A stretch of 32,440 bases of DNA from an uncultured Clostridia bacterium (lineage in GTDB: Bacteria; Bacillota; Clostridia; Peptostreptococcales; Anaerovoracaceae), in the NCBI GenBank assembly GCA_945830395.1, contig CALZYE010000016.1, forward strand, positions 1-32,440, read 5' to 3'. Position numbers and translations under genes: made by a program. Each line of letters opens with the position of its first letter. The first letter of the stretch is position 1. This document shows positions 7,893 through 15,037 of this stretch, piece after piece. The notes beneath the pieces were generated by a model that did no database searches, had not been told where the DNA came from, and saw only the letters and a program-made list of their open reading frames with translations.

Positions 7893-10139
7893 TTACTTTT
7901 TTATAAATTCGCTGTAAACAGCTTTTATGGCTTTTTCGTAGTTGCTGTCATCGACTCCGATTAAAGTGCTTATACCCTCAACGCCGTAATCTATCATCTT
8001 TACATTGATGTTCCTGTTTGCAAGAGCTGTGAAAACCTTTGCACCCAAGGCTAAAGACTTTGCCATATACCTGCTGACAACTGCAATCAGCGATATTCCC
8101 GTATTTGTGGTAACTCTGTCAGCTTCCACAACAGCTTTTATCTCCGCCTCAATTTCCCGAATTCTGCCCGCAACATTATCTGCACTTGTAAACACATTCA
8201 GCGAATCAATTCCGGAAATCACATTGTTTATAGCGATTCCCTCCTTAGAAAATACATCCATTACCTTGCTGCGAAGTTCAAGGTCGTCACTCAGTTTGTC
8301 CTTTTCAATGAGAAAACTTGCATAACCTTTTCCCCCTGAAATCCCTGAAATTTTCAAAATGCTCTCCCTCTCATCACCTATGTTTGCAATAAGGGTTCCC
8401 TGTTCATCCGGAGCATTGGTATTTTTTATGTTTATCGGAATCCCCATTTTTCTTACGGGAAACACCACATCCTCGTGCATAACCTGCGCTCCCATGGCAG
8501 AAAGCACTCTCAGCTCCTTATAGGTTATAAGCGGCACGGTCAGTGGACTATCCACAATTCGGGGATCTGCCAGAAGCATGCCGTTAACATCTGTCCAGTT
8601 CTCATACATACCCGCCTTTACTCCTGCTGCAGCCACTGCACCGGAAAGGTCTGAACCTCCTCTGGAAAAAGTCAGTATGTTCCCTGCCAAATCACTTCCG
8701 TAAAATCCCGGAATTACGGCATTTTCATGTTCAGAGAGAATATCGCCTGCCTTTCTCATCGAATCTTCCGGCAAGAATTTTCCCTTTGAATCAAATGTCA
8801 CAAAATCCTTTGCATCCACAAAGTCGTATCCAAGAACCCTGGCTATAATCTTAGCCGATAAATATTCACCCCGGCTTATAAGATAATCCCGGCTCCTGTT
8901 CTTCGCAAATTCCCCCTTAATCACATCTATCTCTTTGTCAATGTCAAAGTCTTCAGCAATTTCTCCGAATCTCTCCCTTACAAGTTCAAGGTTCTCATCA
9001 AATTTATGTATATTCTCATAAGCCTCGATGAGAAGATCGGTGACCTTTGTATCACCCTCATTTCTCTTTCCCGGGGCTGATACTACTACAAATTTTCTGG
9101 AGTCATCCTCTTCAACTATATTCTTAACCTTCCTAATCTGCTGCAAGTCGGCAACGGAGCTTCCACCGAATTTCGCCACCTTCAGGGAAACGGATTCCGA
9201 AGTAAAAGGTTCCAGATCCTCATGGCTTATGGTGCTTATATCGTACGGCGTAGACTGGTATACGAAGTAATTCAGCCAATTGGAAAAAAGTAAATTTGCA
9301 CAGGATCGCCACTTCACCAAAGGAGACTTTGTATCATCATCGTCCGGATAGTAGTTGTCGGGTACTTTAGGGTTAAGACCTGCTTCCTTATCCCTTAAAT
9401 ATTCTTTCTGCAAGGTATCCCAATCGTATTCAGAATGGCCCATTATAAAAATCCGGCGGCCTCCTTTGGATTTCACCGCAAAAACTCCGGGTTTGTCACC
9501 GCTTGACAGAATTTCCAGCTCAGGAATTTTTTCGATATCTTCTCTGATAACCGTAGTATTTCTGGAATGAGGCACATAAAAAGTGTCATCAAAGCCTCTG
9601 AACAACATGCCGTTCTTATGATCCAAAATATGCTCGTACACTCCGGACAGCTTTTCCTTGAGAACACGCTTTTTTATGCCATAATGATAATAGAGTCCTG
9701 CCTGGGCTCCCCAGCAAATGTGAAATGTACTGTGAACATGGCTCTTGGACCACTCCATTATCTCGCAAAGCTCCTCCCAGTATTCCACTTCCTCAAATTC
9801 CATAAGTTCCACAGGAGCTCCCGTTATAATCATTCCGTCATAAAAATTGTCTTTCACATACTCAAAGGTTTTATAAAATGCAAGCATGTGCTCTTTTGAT
9901 GTATTCTTTGATTTGTGGGTGCTCGTCTGCAGAAGCTCCAGTTCTATCTGCAAAGGAGTATTTCCCAGAAGCCTTGTAATCTGCGTTTCCGTATCAATCT
10001 TTGTGGGCATGAGATTGAGCATCAGAATATGTAAAGGACGAATATCCTGAGTCATAGCTCTCTCGTCCGTCATCACAAATACATTTTCTTTAGTTAAGGT
10101 TTCTACCGCAGGCAGATTGCCCGGTACTTTAATTGGCAC
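7893..10139 (-). CDS. metA: homoserine O-acyltransferase (MetA) fused to aspartokinase
   Basis: One uninterrupted 748-residue frame with two enzymes. Residues 1-~303 are MetA, which acylates homoserine for methionine synthesis: catalytic Cys142 (HICWGAQAG), His235 and Glu237 (MGHSEYD). Residue 111 is Glu (GAPVEL), the residue reported to favour acetyl-CoA over succinyl-CoA, so homoserine O-acetyltransferase is likelier. Residues ~318-748 are aspartokinase: KFGGSS at 323-328, [10 protein letters not shown] at 492-501, and C-terminal ACT regulatory domains from about 600. The start is GTG at 10139, eight bases after AGGAGG; it puts every MetA key residue at the E. coli number. An in-frame ATG at 10181 adds 14 residues without support. 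The product would join the first step of the aspartate pathway to the methionine branch point. The gene is monocistronic, with its own promoter and folded leader. Confidence 0.93.
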   Translation of the reverse strand: MPIKVPGNLPAVETLTKENVFVMTDERAMTQDIRPLHILMLNLMPTKIDTETQITRLLGNTPLQIELELLQTSTHKSKNTSKEHMLAFYKTFEYVKDNFYDGMIITGAPVELMEFEEVEYWEELCEIMEWSKSHVHSTFHICWGAQAGLYYHYGIKKRVLKEKLSGVYEHILDHKNGMLFRGFDDTFYVPHSRNTTVIREDIEKIPELEILSSGDKPGVFAVKSKGGRRIFIMGHSEYDWDTLQKEYLRDKEAGLNPKVPDNYYPDDDDTKSPLVKWRSCANLLFSNWLNYFVYQSTPYDISTISHEDLEPFTSESVSLKVAKFGGSSVADLQQIRKVKNIVEEDDSRKFVVVSAPGKRNEGDTKVTDLLIEAYENIHKFDENLELVRERFGEIAEDFDIDKEIDVIKGEFAKNRSRDYLISRGEYLSAKIIARVLGYDFVDAKDFVTFDSKGKFLPEDSMRKAGDILSEHENAVIPGFYGSDLAGNILTFSRGGSDLSGAVAAAGVKAGMYENWTDVNGMLLADPRIVDSPLTVPLITYKELRVLSAMGAQVMHEDVVFPVRKMGIPINIKNTNAPDEQGTLIANIGDERESILKISGISGGKGYASFLIEKDKLSDDLELRSKVMDVFSKEGIAINNVISGIDSLNVFTSADNVAGRIREIEAEIKAVVEADRVTTNTGISLIAVVSRYMAKSLALGAKVFTALANRNINVKMIDYGVEGISTLIGVDDSNYEKAIKAVYSEFIKK

Positions 10140-10165
10140 AGCTTCTTCCTCCTTTGTCCTTATTA

Positions 10166-10218
10166 CTCTGAGCAAAATCAACTGCCGCAGTTTCTTTCAC
10201 TGCCTGTCTTTCTCAGAG
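10166..10218 (-). promoter_or_regulatory. folded 5' leader of metA-aspartokinase
   Basis: In the ~85-base leader on the minus strand, CTCTGAG (10212-10218) pairs with CTCAGAG (10166-10172), enclosing GCAGT (10199-10203)/ACTGC (10187-10191). The ACTGC arm can instead pair with the CAGTT just downstream in a three-base-loop hairpin, so the two inner hairpins exclude each other. There is no T-run, so control of translation is more plausible than termination. I do not recognise it as an S-box, lysine, SAM-II or T-box element. Confidence 0.4.
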
Positions 10219-10229
10219 GTCGTGGTTAT

Positions 10230-10257
10230 ATTATAAAAACAAATCACCACATGTAAA
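10230..10257 (-). promoter_or_regulatory. promoter of metA-aspartokinase
   Basis: Minus strand TTTACA (10252-10257), 16 bases, TATAAT (10230-10235). It is embedded in the terminator of the upstream zinc operon, so the -35 box lies in the hairpin loop and the -10 in the T-rich tail. Confidence 0.65.
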
Positions 10258-10266
10258 TGGTGATTT
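10231..10266 (-). terminator. terminator of the zinc operon
   Basis: Minus-strand stem AAATCACCA/TGGTGATTT (9 bp, 10258-10266 with 10241-10249), loop of eight, then TTTGTTTTT. It follows the DUF1980-like lipoprotein gene, the last gene of the zur-znu operon, by about 33 bases. Confidence 0.75.
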
Positions 10267-10298
10267 AAATATGGATAAATATATATTACCAAATATTT

Positions 10299-10907
10299 TC
10301 AGTTTGCAACTATATCTTTTCCTATTTTTTTCATTTTTTCCAGCTTAAGAGCCTGAATATAGTAAAATTCTCCTTGACTTGGCAGACTGCCTTTTCTCAG
10401 AATTCCGGTAACCTTTATCCAATCCTTTGCGTTCTTGAATTTCGAAAGATCTCCATCCCACAGAAACTCAAAACTGACATAGTCTCCGTTACAGTACGGG
10501 CAGCTCGGCCCGTATCGTCCCACAAAGTCGAAAGGTGCAAATTCATTGATGTAATATCCTTCAATCTCAACAACTTTCCCATCATACTTATTGAAATTCT
10601 GATACCAATCGTTTATTTGCGTTGCATAGTACTTGTCTCCCACAACTATATCGGGCTTTCCCTTGTACGCTTTTCTGTCAGCCTTAAAGTCACACTTATA
10701 GGTGGCATGATTTCTCTTGTAAATCTTCCCTTTTTGTCCCTTCAGAACATCATCCTTTTTCTGATTTTCTTCTCCCTTGCTTTCTTCCGTACTGGACTGT
10801 TTCTCTGCGTTCTTATCATTTCCCACAACTTTTTTATCTCCGCAGCTGCATAGCATCCCGGAGCAGATGATTAAAACTAAAATTAAAATCAGAGATTTTT
10901 TCATCAT
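10299..10907 (-). CDS. DUF1980-like (YcgQ C-terminal type) lipoprotein of the zinc operon
   Basis: A 202-residue lipoprotein: hydrophobic signal, lipobox LCSC with Cys22, then a ~35-residue Glu/Lys/Ser-rich linker. The folded part (about residues 75-195) contains VVGDKYYATQINDWYQNFNK, a GKVVEIEGYY strand, RYGPSCPYCNG and VTGILRKG. It resembles the OB-fold-like C-terminal domain of TIGR03943/DUF1980 proteins (B. subtilis YcgQ), which are under Zur control with YcgR. This is recognition from memory. The CPYC pair could bind zinc. It is the last gene of the zur-znuACB operon and its start overlaps the znuB stop (ATGATGA), which supports a role in zinc handling at the outer face of the membrane, perhaps as a chaperone or storage site. 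Confidence 0.75.
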   Translation of the reverse strand: MMKKSLILILVLIICSGMLCSCGDKKVVGNDKNAEKQSSTEESKGEENQKKDDVLKGQKGKIYKRNHATYKCDFKADRKAYKGKPDIVVGDKYYATQINDWYQNFNKYDGKVVEIEGYYINEFAPFDFVGRYGPSCPYCNGDYVSFEFLWDGDLSKFKNAKDWIKVTGILRKGSLPSQGEFYYIQALKLEKMKKIGKDIVAN

Positions 10908-11731
10908 ATCCTCGCTTTTGTCCTCAGACGCTCAATTAGTGCAAATATCATAAACACAACTATGTTAATTATTACGATGCTTGCACCTGTCGGCGTGGAA
11001 TATATGTAAGATATTATTACCCCGAAACAGAAGCATACAACGGCTATAACAACTGATGCTATGACTACCCGGGAAAACCTCTTAAATATTCTCATGGCGG
11101 AAAGGGAGGGAAAGACTATCAAACTTGAAATCAGAAGTGTGCCCATCATTCTCATACCCAAAACCACAGTAACAGCCGTGAGCATTGCAATAATCATGTT
11201 GTACAGGTTGCTGTTCACTCCCGTAGCCTTTGCAAAATTCTCATCAAATGTTACTGCAAAAATCCTCGGATAAAATGCCACAAACATTATTATAACCACA
11301 ATTGAAAGAACAACTGAAATGGCAACATCGGTGCTGCTCATTGCCAGAATGCTGCCAAACATGTAATTGCACACATCTGTATTCATTCCGGTGGTTAAGG
11401 AAATTGTCATCACACCTACGGCAAGTGCACCGCTGCACATCAGCGCAGTGGCCGCATCTCCTTTTATTTTACTATTTTCGTTCATCCTTAGCAACAAAAA
11501 AGCCGCAATTATGCAAATAGGTATGGATAATGTAATAGGTGCAAGTCCCATGGCATAGGCAATGGCAAGGGATGCAAAGCCCATGTGGGACAGCCCGTCC
11601 CCTATCATAGAATATCTTTTAAGCACCAAACTCGTTCCAAGAAGGGCAGAACACAGGGATACAAGTATTCCTACAATTAACGCCCGCTGTAAAAAAGGAT
11701 AGGATAACATTTCCACAATAAGACTAAACAT
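10904..11731 (-). CDS. znuB: zinc/manganese ABC transporter permease (ZnuB type)
   Basis: The membrane subunit of a cluster 9 metal-uptake ABC transporter: 275 residues and about eight hydrophobic segments. Typical family features are LVSLCSALLGTSLVLKRYSMIGDGLSHMGFA near the N-terminus (residues 19-53; the GDGLSH motif faces the ATPase) and the AFYPRIFAVTFDENFAKATGV region in the middle. The ATG at 11731 follows AAGGGGGAT and overlaps the end of znuC by 8 bases, so translation is probably coupled. It works with the ATPase and the lipoprotein encoded upstream in the operon. Zinc rather than manganese is inferred from the His-rich binding protein and the Fur-family regulator. Confidence 0.93.
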   Translation of the reverse strand: MFSLIVEMLSYPFLQRALIVGILVSLCSALLGTSLVLKRYSMIGDGLSHMGFASLAIAYAMGLAPITLSIPICIIAAFLLLRMNENSKIKGDAATALMCSGALAVGVMTISLTTGMNTDVCNYMFGSILAMSSTDVAISVVLSIVVIIMFVAFYPRIFAVTFDENFAKATGVNSNLYNMIIAMLTAVTVVLGMRMMGTLLISSLIVFPSLSAMRIFKRFSRVVIASVVIAVVCFCFGVIISYIYSTPTGASIVIINIVVFMIFALIERLRTKARI

Positions 11732-12434
11732 TTTTATCCCCCTTTACATACATGAAACTCCAGTCTTGCTCCTTATACTCCTGCATTGTACCGAAAAATT
11801 TCTGCCTGCCGTCCAAATGCAGCACATGACTGGCATGGTCCGCAACGCCTTTAACATCGTGAGACACCATTATGACGGTAATTCCCTGCTCCCTGTTCAG
11901 TCTCTGTATCATTTGATAGAATTCCTCCGCCGCAACGGGATCCAGTCCTGTAGTCGGCTCGTCCAACAAAAGCATTTTCTTAGTAGCACAGAGGGCTCTT
12001 GCCAATAGAACCCTCTGCTGCTGTCCCCCTGATAACTCTCTGTAGCACTTATTTTTCAGCGACAAAATACCTAACGCCTCCAGATTTGAAATTACGCGCT
12101 GTTTATGTTTCCTGCCATAAAAAAGTCGTTTCCCCATGCTGTTTAGGCAGCCTGAGAGCACAACTTCGTAAACACTGGCGGGAAAATCCCTCTGTATCTG
12201 AGTTTGCTGCGGCAAGTATCCGATTTCGCTGGGCTTCAGTCCGTCTCCTGTTATTATCTTACCCTTTGTAGGTTTGTTCAGGTGCAAAAGTCCCTTCATA
12301 AGGGTCGTTTTTCCACTTCCGTTTTCGCCTACAATGCACAGGTATTCTCCGTGCTCCAAGGTAAAATTCACACCTTCCAATACATCTTTTCCATCGTACG
12401 AAAAAGCTAAGTCTTGACAAGCAAGTACACTCAT
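11724..12434 (-). CDS. znuC: zinc ABC transporter ATP-binding protein (ZnuC type)
   Basis: The 236-residue ATPase that powers the ZnuB permease. Walker A GENGSGKT is at 36-43, Q-loop PQQTQ near 75-79, signature LSGGQQQR at 134-141, Walker B LLLDEP at 155-160 followed by TTGLDP, and the H-loop MVSHD is present. The ATG at 12434 follows AAGGAGGC. It lies 22 bases after znuA and overlaps znuB by 8 bases. Confidence 0.94.
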   Translation of the reverse strand: MSVLACQDLAFSYDGKDVLEGVNFTLEHGEYLCIVGENGSGKTTLMKGLLHLNKPTKGKIITGDGLKPSEIGYLPQQTQIQRDFPASVYEVVLSGCLNSMGKRLFYGRKHKQRVISNLEALGILSLKNKCYRELSGGQQQRVLLARALCATKKMLLLDEPTTGLDPVAAEEFYQMIQRLNREQGITVIMVSHDVKGVADHASHVLHLDGRQKFFGTMQEYKEQDWSFMYVKGDKNV

Positions 12435-12456
12435 ATGTTTTTAAGCCTCCTTCAGC

Positions 12457-13524
12457 TTAGTTAAGAGCCTCTTTAAGAACCTTAACATTCTCATTCATCA
12501 AATCGATGTATGTAATGCCGGATTCAAAATCTTTCTTTGTAATGTTATGCACAGCATTCAGCTGACGCTTCTTCGCTCCCGTAGCTTCACAAATAGATTT
12601 GCAAACCTTTCCGTTTGAAAGTTCAATATGGAAAACAACGGGAATCCCGTCTTTCTTCACCTTCTTCGTTAAGAAAGCAATGGTCTCCGCACTGGCTTCC
12701 GTATCATTTGAGCAGCCCGGAAATGCCGCATAATATTTAAGTTTATATGCATCTGCAAAGTAGCGGAACGGGAAGCGATCTCCAACAATAATTTCCTTAC
12801 GCTTGCCCTTATTCACAACATTTTGGAACTTTGTGTCAAGCTTCTTGAGTTTCTTGATGTACGCCTTTGCATTTTTAGCATAATATTCTTTATTGTCTTT
12901 GTCCAATTCACCCAGCTGCTTTGCAAGGCTATTTACAATTTTAATTGCATTCTTTGGAGATGTCCAAACATGCTCGTCAAGTTCAGCGCCATGCTCGTGG
13001 TCATGGTCATCATCTGCCTCTTCACTCTCGTGATGCTCGTGCTCGTCATCCTTCTCCTTGTCCGCCTTATCATCGTCGTGATGCTTATCGTCCTTATCTT
13101 CATCGTGATCATGCTCATGTTCTTCGGTCATTCCCTCCACCGTTTCTTCCTTAACGGTTTTAACCATATCCATAAGCTTTACAGCCTTCTGCTTCTTATT
13201 ATCAACAGATTTCAGAATCTTTGAGACCCATTCGTCAGAATCGCCGCCCACATATACAAAAAGATTGGCTTCGTTCACCTTCTTTATGTCCTTAGGGGTA
13301 GGCTCAAAGCTGTGTGTCTCCGCCCCCGGAGTTACCAGCATTGAAAGGTCTATCTTATCTCCACCTATCTGACGGAGAAAATCGTATTGCGGAAAAATCG
13401 TCGCTACTACCTTGAGTTTCCCGCTGTCTGCAGTTTCTTTCTTCTCTTCCTTGCCGCATCCTGCTAAAAATGCCGCCATCATTATCACCGTGATTGCTAC
13501 TATAACCAGTTTACCTTTCTTCAT
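12457..13524 (-). CDS. znuA: zinc-binding lipoprotein (ZnuA/AdcA type) with long His-Asp-rich loop
   Basis: The solute-binding component of the zinc transporter, tethered outside the membrane. The start is the ATG at 13524, four bases after GGAGGG, giving 355 residues; an ATG at 13536 is less likely. The signal ends in lipobox LAGC with Cys23. Metal ligands of the cluster A-I fold are visible: the His in ETHSFEPTPKD, the His in DEHVWTSPKN, and the His in FHIELSNGK. Between the first two is a ~45-residue loop of His, Asp, Glu and Lys (roughly residues 135-182), the zinc-scavenging loop typical of zinc rather than manganese transporters and long for the family. The low-complexity codons there produce spurious frames on the other strand. 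Confidence 0.93.
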   Translation of the reverse strand: MKKGKLVIVAITVIMMAAFLAGCGKEEKKETADSGKLKVVATIFPQYDFLRQIGGDKIDLSMLVTPGAETHSFEPTPKDIKKVNEANLFVYVGGDSDEWVSKILKSVDNKKQKAVKLMDMVKTVKEETVEGMTEEHEHDHDEDKDDKHHDDDKADKEKDDEHEHHESEEADDDHDHEHGAELDEHVWTSPKNAIKIVNSLAKQLGELDKDNKEYYAKNAKAYIKKLKKLDTKFQNVVNKGKRKEIIVGDRFPFRYFADAYKLKYYAAFPGCSNDTEASAETIAFLTKKVKKDGIPVVFHIELSNGKVCKSICEATGAKKRQLNAVHNITKKDFESGITYIDLMNENVKVLKEALN

Positions 13525-13566
13525 TATTCCCTCCAAACTGTTTAAGTTGATACCCTCTTGAGAGGT

Positions 13567-13971
13567 TTACTTACACTTGTCACAAATTCCGTAAAACATT
13601 ATCTTCTCCGAAGCGATCTGTACCTTGTGTTCTTCTCTGAGATGCTCGTATAGATGCTCAAGCTCCGGACACTGAATTTTAACAACTCGTCCGCATTCTT
13701 CACACTTCAAAGGGAAGGAATCACTTTCATCGTTTTCTGCAATGTATCTGTAGCATTTGCCCTTTATGCCCTCTATAGATACACTTGCGATTTTGCCCTC
13801 TGAAATCAGCTTATCAATGGTACGATAAATCGTGGTAAGACCTACCTTAATATTCTCACCCTCAAGATACCGGGCAATCTGCTTAATAGTCACATATTCG
13901 CCCTTCTGAGCCTTGATACACTGAAAGACCGTTTCCCTCTGTCTTGTGTTATAATGTTTTCCGTTATTCAC
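13567..13971 (-). CDS. zur: Fur-family metal regulator, probably Zur
   Basis: A 134-residue Fur-family repressor. The N-terminal winged helix includes TTIYRTIDKLISEGKI (46-61). The C-terminal part carries two Cys pairs, Cys90/Cys93 (CEECG) and Cys130/Cys133 (CDKC), which form the structural zinc site. It starts with GTG at 13971 after AGAGG. It is the first gene of the zur-znuA-znuC-znuB-lipoprotein operon and has a perfect palindrome over its promoter, so autoregulation by zinc is expected. Fur or PerR identity cannot be excluded by sequence alone, but the operon content points to Zur. Confidence 0.88.
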   Translation of the reverse strand: MNNGKHYNTRQRETVFQCIKAQKGEYVTIKQIARYLEGENIKVGLTTIYRTIDKLISEGKIASVSIEGIKGKCYRYIAENDESDSFPLKCEECGRVVKIQCPELEHLYEHLREEHKVQIASEKIMFYGICDKCK

Positions 13972-13991
13972 ATAAACCTCTTTCTACGATT

Positions 13992-14006
13992 TGAAAATCA
14001 TTTTCA
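13992..14006. promoter_or_regulatory. Zur/Fur-type operator, perfect 7-1-7 palindrome
   Basis: TGAAAAT-C-ATTTTCA is a perfect 15-bp palindrome in the 7-1-7 layout of Fur-family boxes. It abuts and overlaps by one base the -10 element of the zur promoter, so a bound repressor would block polymerase. It lies 20 bases upstream of the zur start. Confidence 0.8.
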
Positions 14007-14034
14007 TTTTACTCTAAATTCGCATAGCAGTCAA
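14006..14034 (-). promoter_or_regulatory. promoter of the zur-znu operon
   Basis: Minus strand TTGACT (14029-14034), 17 bases, TAAAAT (14006-14011): five of six matches in each box. It drives zur and the four genes behind it. Confidence 0.8.
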
Positions 14035-14067
14035 GTACTTGCAGTGGGTTATGACAGTAAGTAGAAA

Positions 14068-14097
14068 TTGACAAACTAAACTCAAATATTATATACT
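14068..14097 (+). promoter_or_regulatory. promoter of the AIM24-family gene
   Basis: TTGACA (14068-14073), 18 bases, TATACT (14092-14097), followed 40 bases later by the start codon. It is divergent from the zur promoter, with about 33 bases between the two -35 boxes. Confidence 0.7.
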
Positions 14098-14114
14098 ATT
14101 GGCAATAGTATATA
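14090..14114. promoter_or_regulatory. 25-bp palindrome over the -10 box
   Basis: Arms TATATACTATT (14090-14100) and AATAGTATATA (14104-14114) are perfectly complementary around GGC. The left arm contains the -10 hexamer. The position suits a repressor site, although a transcript starting inside it could also form a 5' hairpin. No regulator is identified. Confidence 0.6.
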
Positions 14115-14137
14115 CTTTTGGGAGAAAGGAACTAATT

Positions 14138-14818
14138 ATGAAATATCGTATTGAAGGCGAAACACTTCCTGTAGTAATCTGCGGAGTGGACGAAAACGAA
14201 ACTCTTATCACTGAAAAAGGTGCCATGAGCTGGATGTCACCTAATATGAAGATGTCTACCAATGCTACAGGCGGCTTGGGCAAATCCTTGGGAAGAATGT
14301 TTTCAGGGGAGTCTATTTTCCAAAATCGCTATACTGCAATGGGAGGTCCCGGAGAAATTGCATTTGCTTCTTCCTTCCCGGGCAGCATCAAAGCCGTGGA
14401 AATCGCACCGGGCAAAGAGCTTATCGTTCAGAAATCCGCCTTTTTAGCCAGTCAAAGCAGCGTGGAACTATCCGTCTTTTTCAATAAAAAAATCGGCGCG
14501 GGTTTATTCGGCGGAGAGGGATTTATAATGCAGAGGCTTTCCGGAAGCGGACTTGCTTTTCTTGAATTTGACGGACATGTTTGCTCTTATGAGCTTCAGC
14601 CGGGACAACAGCTCATTGTCGATACCGGATACATTGCAGCTATGGATGCCACCTGCTCTATGGATATTAAAAGCGTTCCCGGAATGAAAAACATGCTTCT
14701 TGGAGGAGAGGGTCTGTTTAACACCGTCATTTCAGGTCCCGGCAAAGTTTGGCTTCAGACTATGCCGATTAATGCTGTGGCAGGAGCACTTTCACCATAT
14801 CTTATGACAAATAAGTAA
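14138..14818 (+). CDS. AIM24 / TIGR00266 family protein
   Basis: A 226-residue protein of the TIGR00266 (AIM24, PF01987) family, which has a beta-rich fold, is widespread and has no agreed bacterial function. Family hallmarks are a start with MKYRIEGETLPVV, GAMSWMSPNMKM (about 35-46), a Gly-rich stretch with FGGEGF, LSGSGLAFLEFDG, and a C-terminal GPGKVWLQTMP. The start is the ATG at 14138 after AAAGGAA; a 13-residue upstream extension has no support. There is no signal peptide or membrane segment, so it is probably cytoplasmic or peripheral. It is transcribed alone from a promoter overlaid by a palindrome and ends at a long nested hairpin. Confidence 0.88.
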   Translation: MKYRIEGETLPVVICGVDENETLITEKGAMSWMSPNMKMSTNATGGLGKSLGRMFSGESIFQNRYTAMGGPGEIAFASSFPGSIKAVEIAPGKELIVQKSAFLASQSSVELSVFFNKKIGAGLFGGEGFIMQRLSGSGLAFLEFDGHVCSYELQPGQQLIVDTGYIAAMDATCSMDIKSVPGMKNMLLGGEGLFNTVISGPGKVWLQTMPINAVAGALSPYLMTNK

Positions 14819-14849
14819 AATACATCCGTTAAAAACTATAGTATAATAT

Positions 14850-14940
14850 AAAATCCCCTTCAGCACATTTCAGGTAACTTCAGAGATTAAGCCTCTAATC
14901 CCTGCGAACAGAAATGTGACCGTGCATGGAGGGGATTTTT
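14850..14940. terminator. long nested-hairpin terminator (element B)
   Basis: Outer stem AAAATCCCCT (14850-14859)/AGGGGATTTT (14930-14939) followed by T; second stem CACATTTC (14864-14871)/GAAATGTG (14911-14918); third CAGG/CCTG; apical AGAG/CTCT around ATTAAGC. It lies between the convergent AIM24 and fprA genes and carries T-rich tails on both strands, so it could act both ways. Its layout and core resemble element A at 7788-7885. Confidence 0.7.
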
Positions 14941-14970
14941 CGTTTTCGCTCCGGCATTTGCCTTGCAAGA

Positions 14971-14997
14971 GAAAGGCGACCCTTTGTGAGCCGCCTT
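14971..14997 (-). terminator. possible terminator after fprA
   Basis: Minus strand AAGGCG/CGCCTT stem (14992-14997 with 14973-14978) with a 13-base loop, followed by TTTCTCTTG. A short stem and an imperfect T-run; it may act together with element B. Confidence 0.4.
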
Positions 14998-15037
14998 CGG
15001 ATATGATTTAAACAATTAATTGTAAAGATAAATCTTA

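Noticed and set aside
10140-10235. S-box (SAM-I), lysine or SAM-II riboswitch before metA-aspartokinase
   Set aside because: The leader is only about 85 bases and lacks the conserved cores of these elements and any terminator.
10374-10853. 159-codon plus-strand frame
   Set aside because: Complement of the lipoprotein gene; no ribosome site or recognisable domain.
12823-13224. Hydrophobic plus-strand frame opposite znuA
   Set aside because: An artefact of the His/Asp/Lys codon run read on the other strand, which gives Val/Met/Ile strings.
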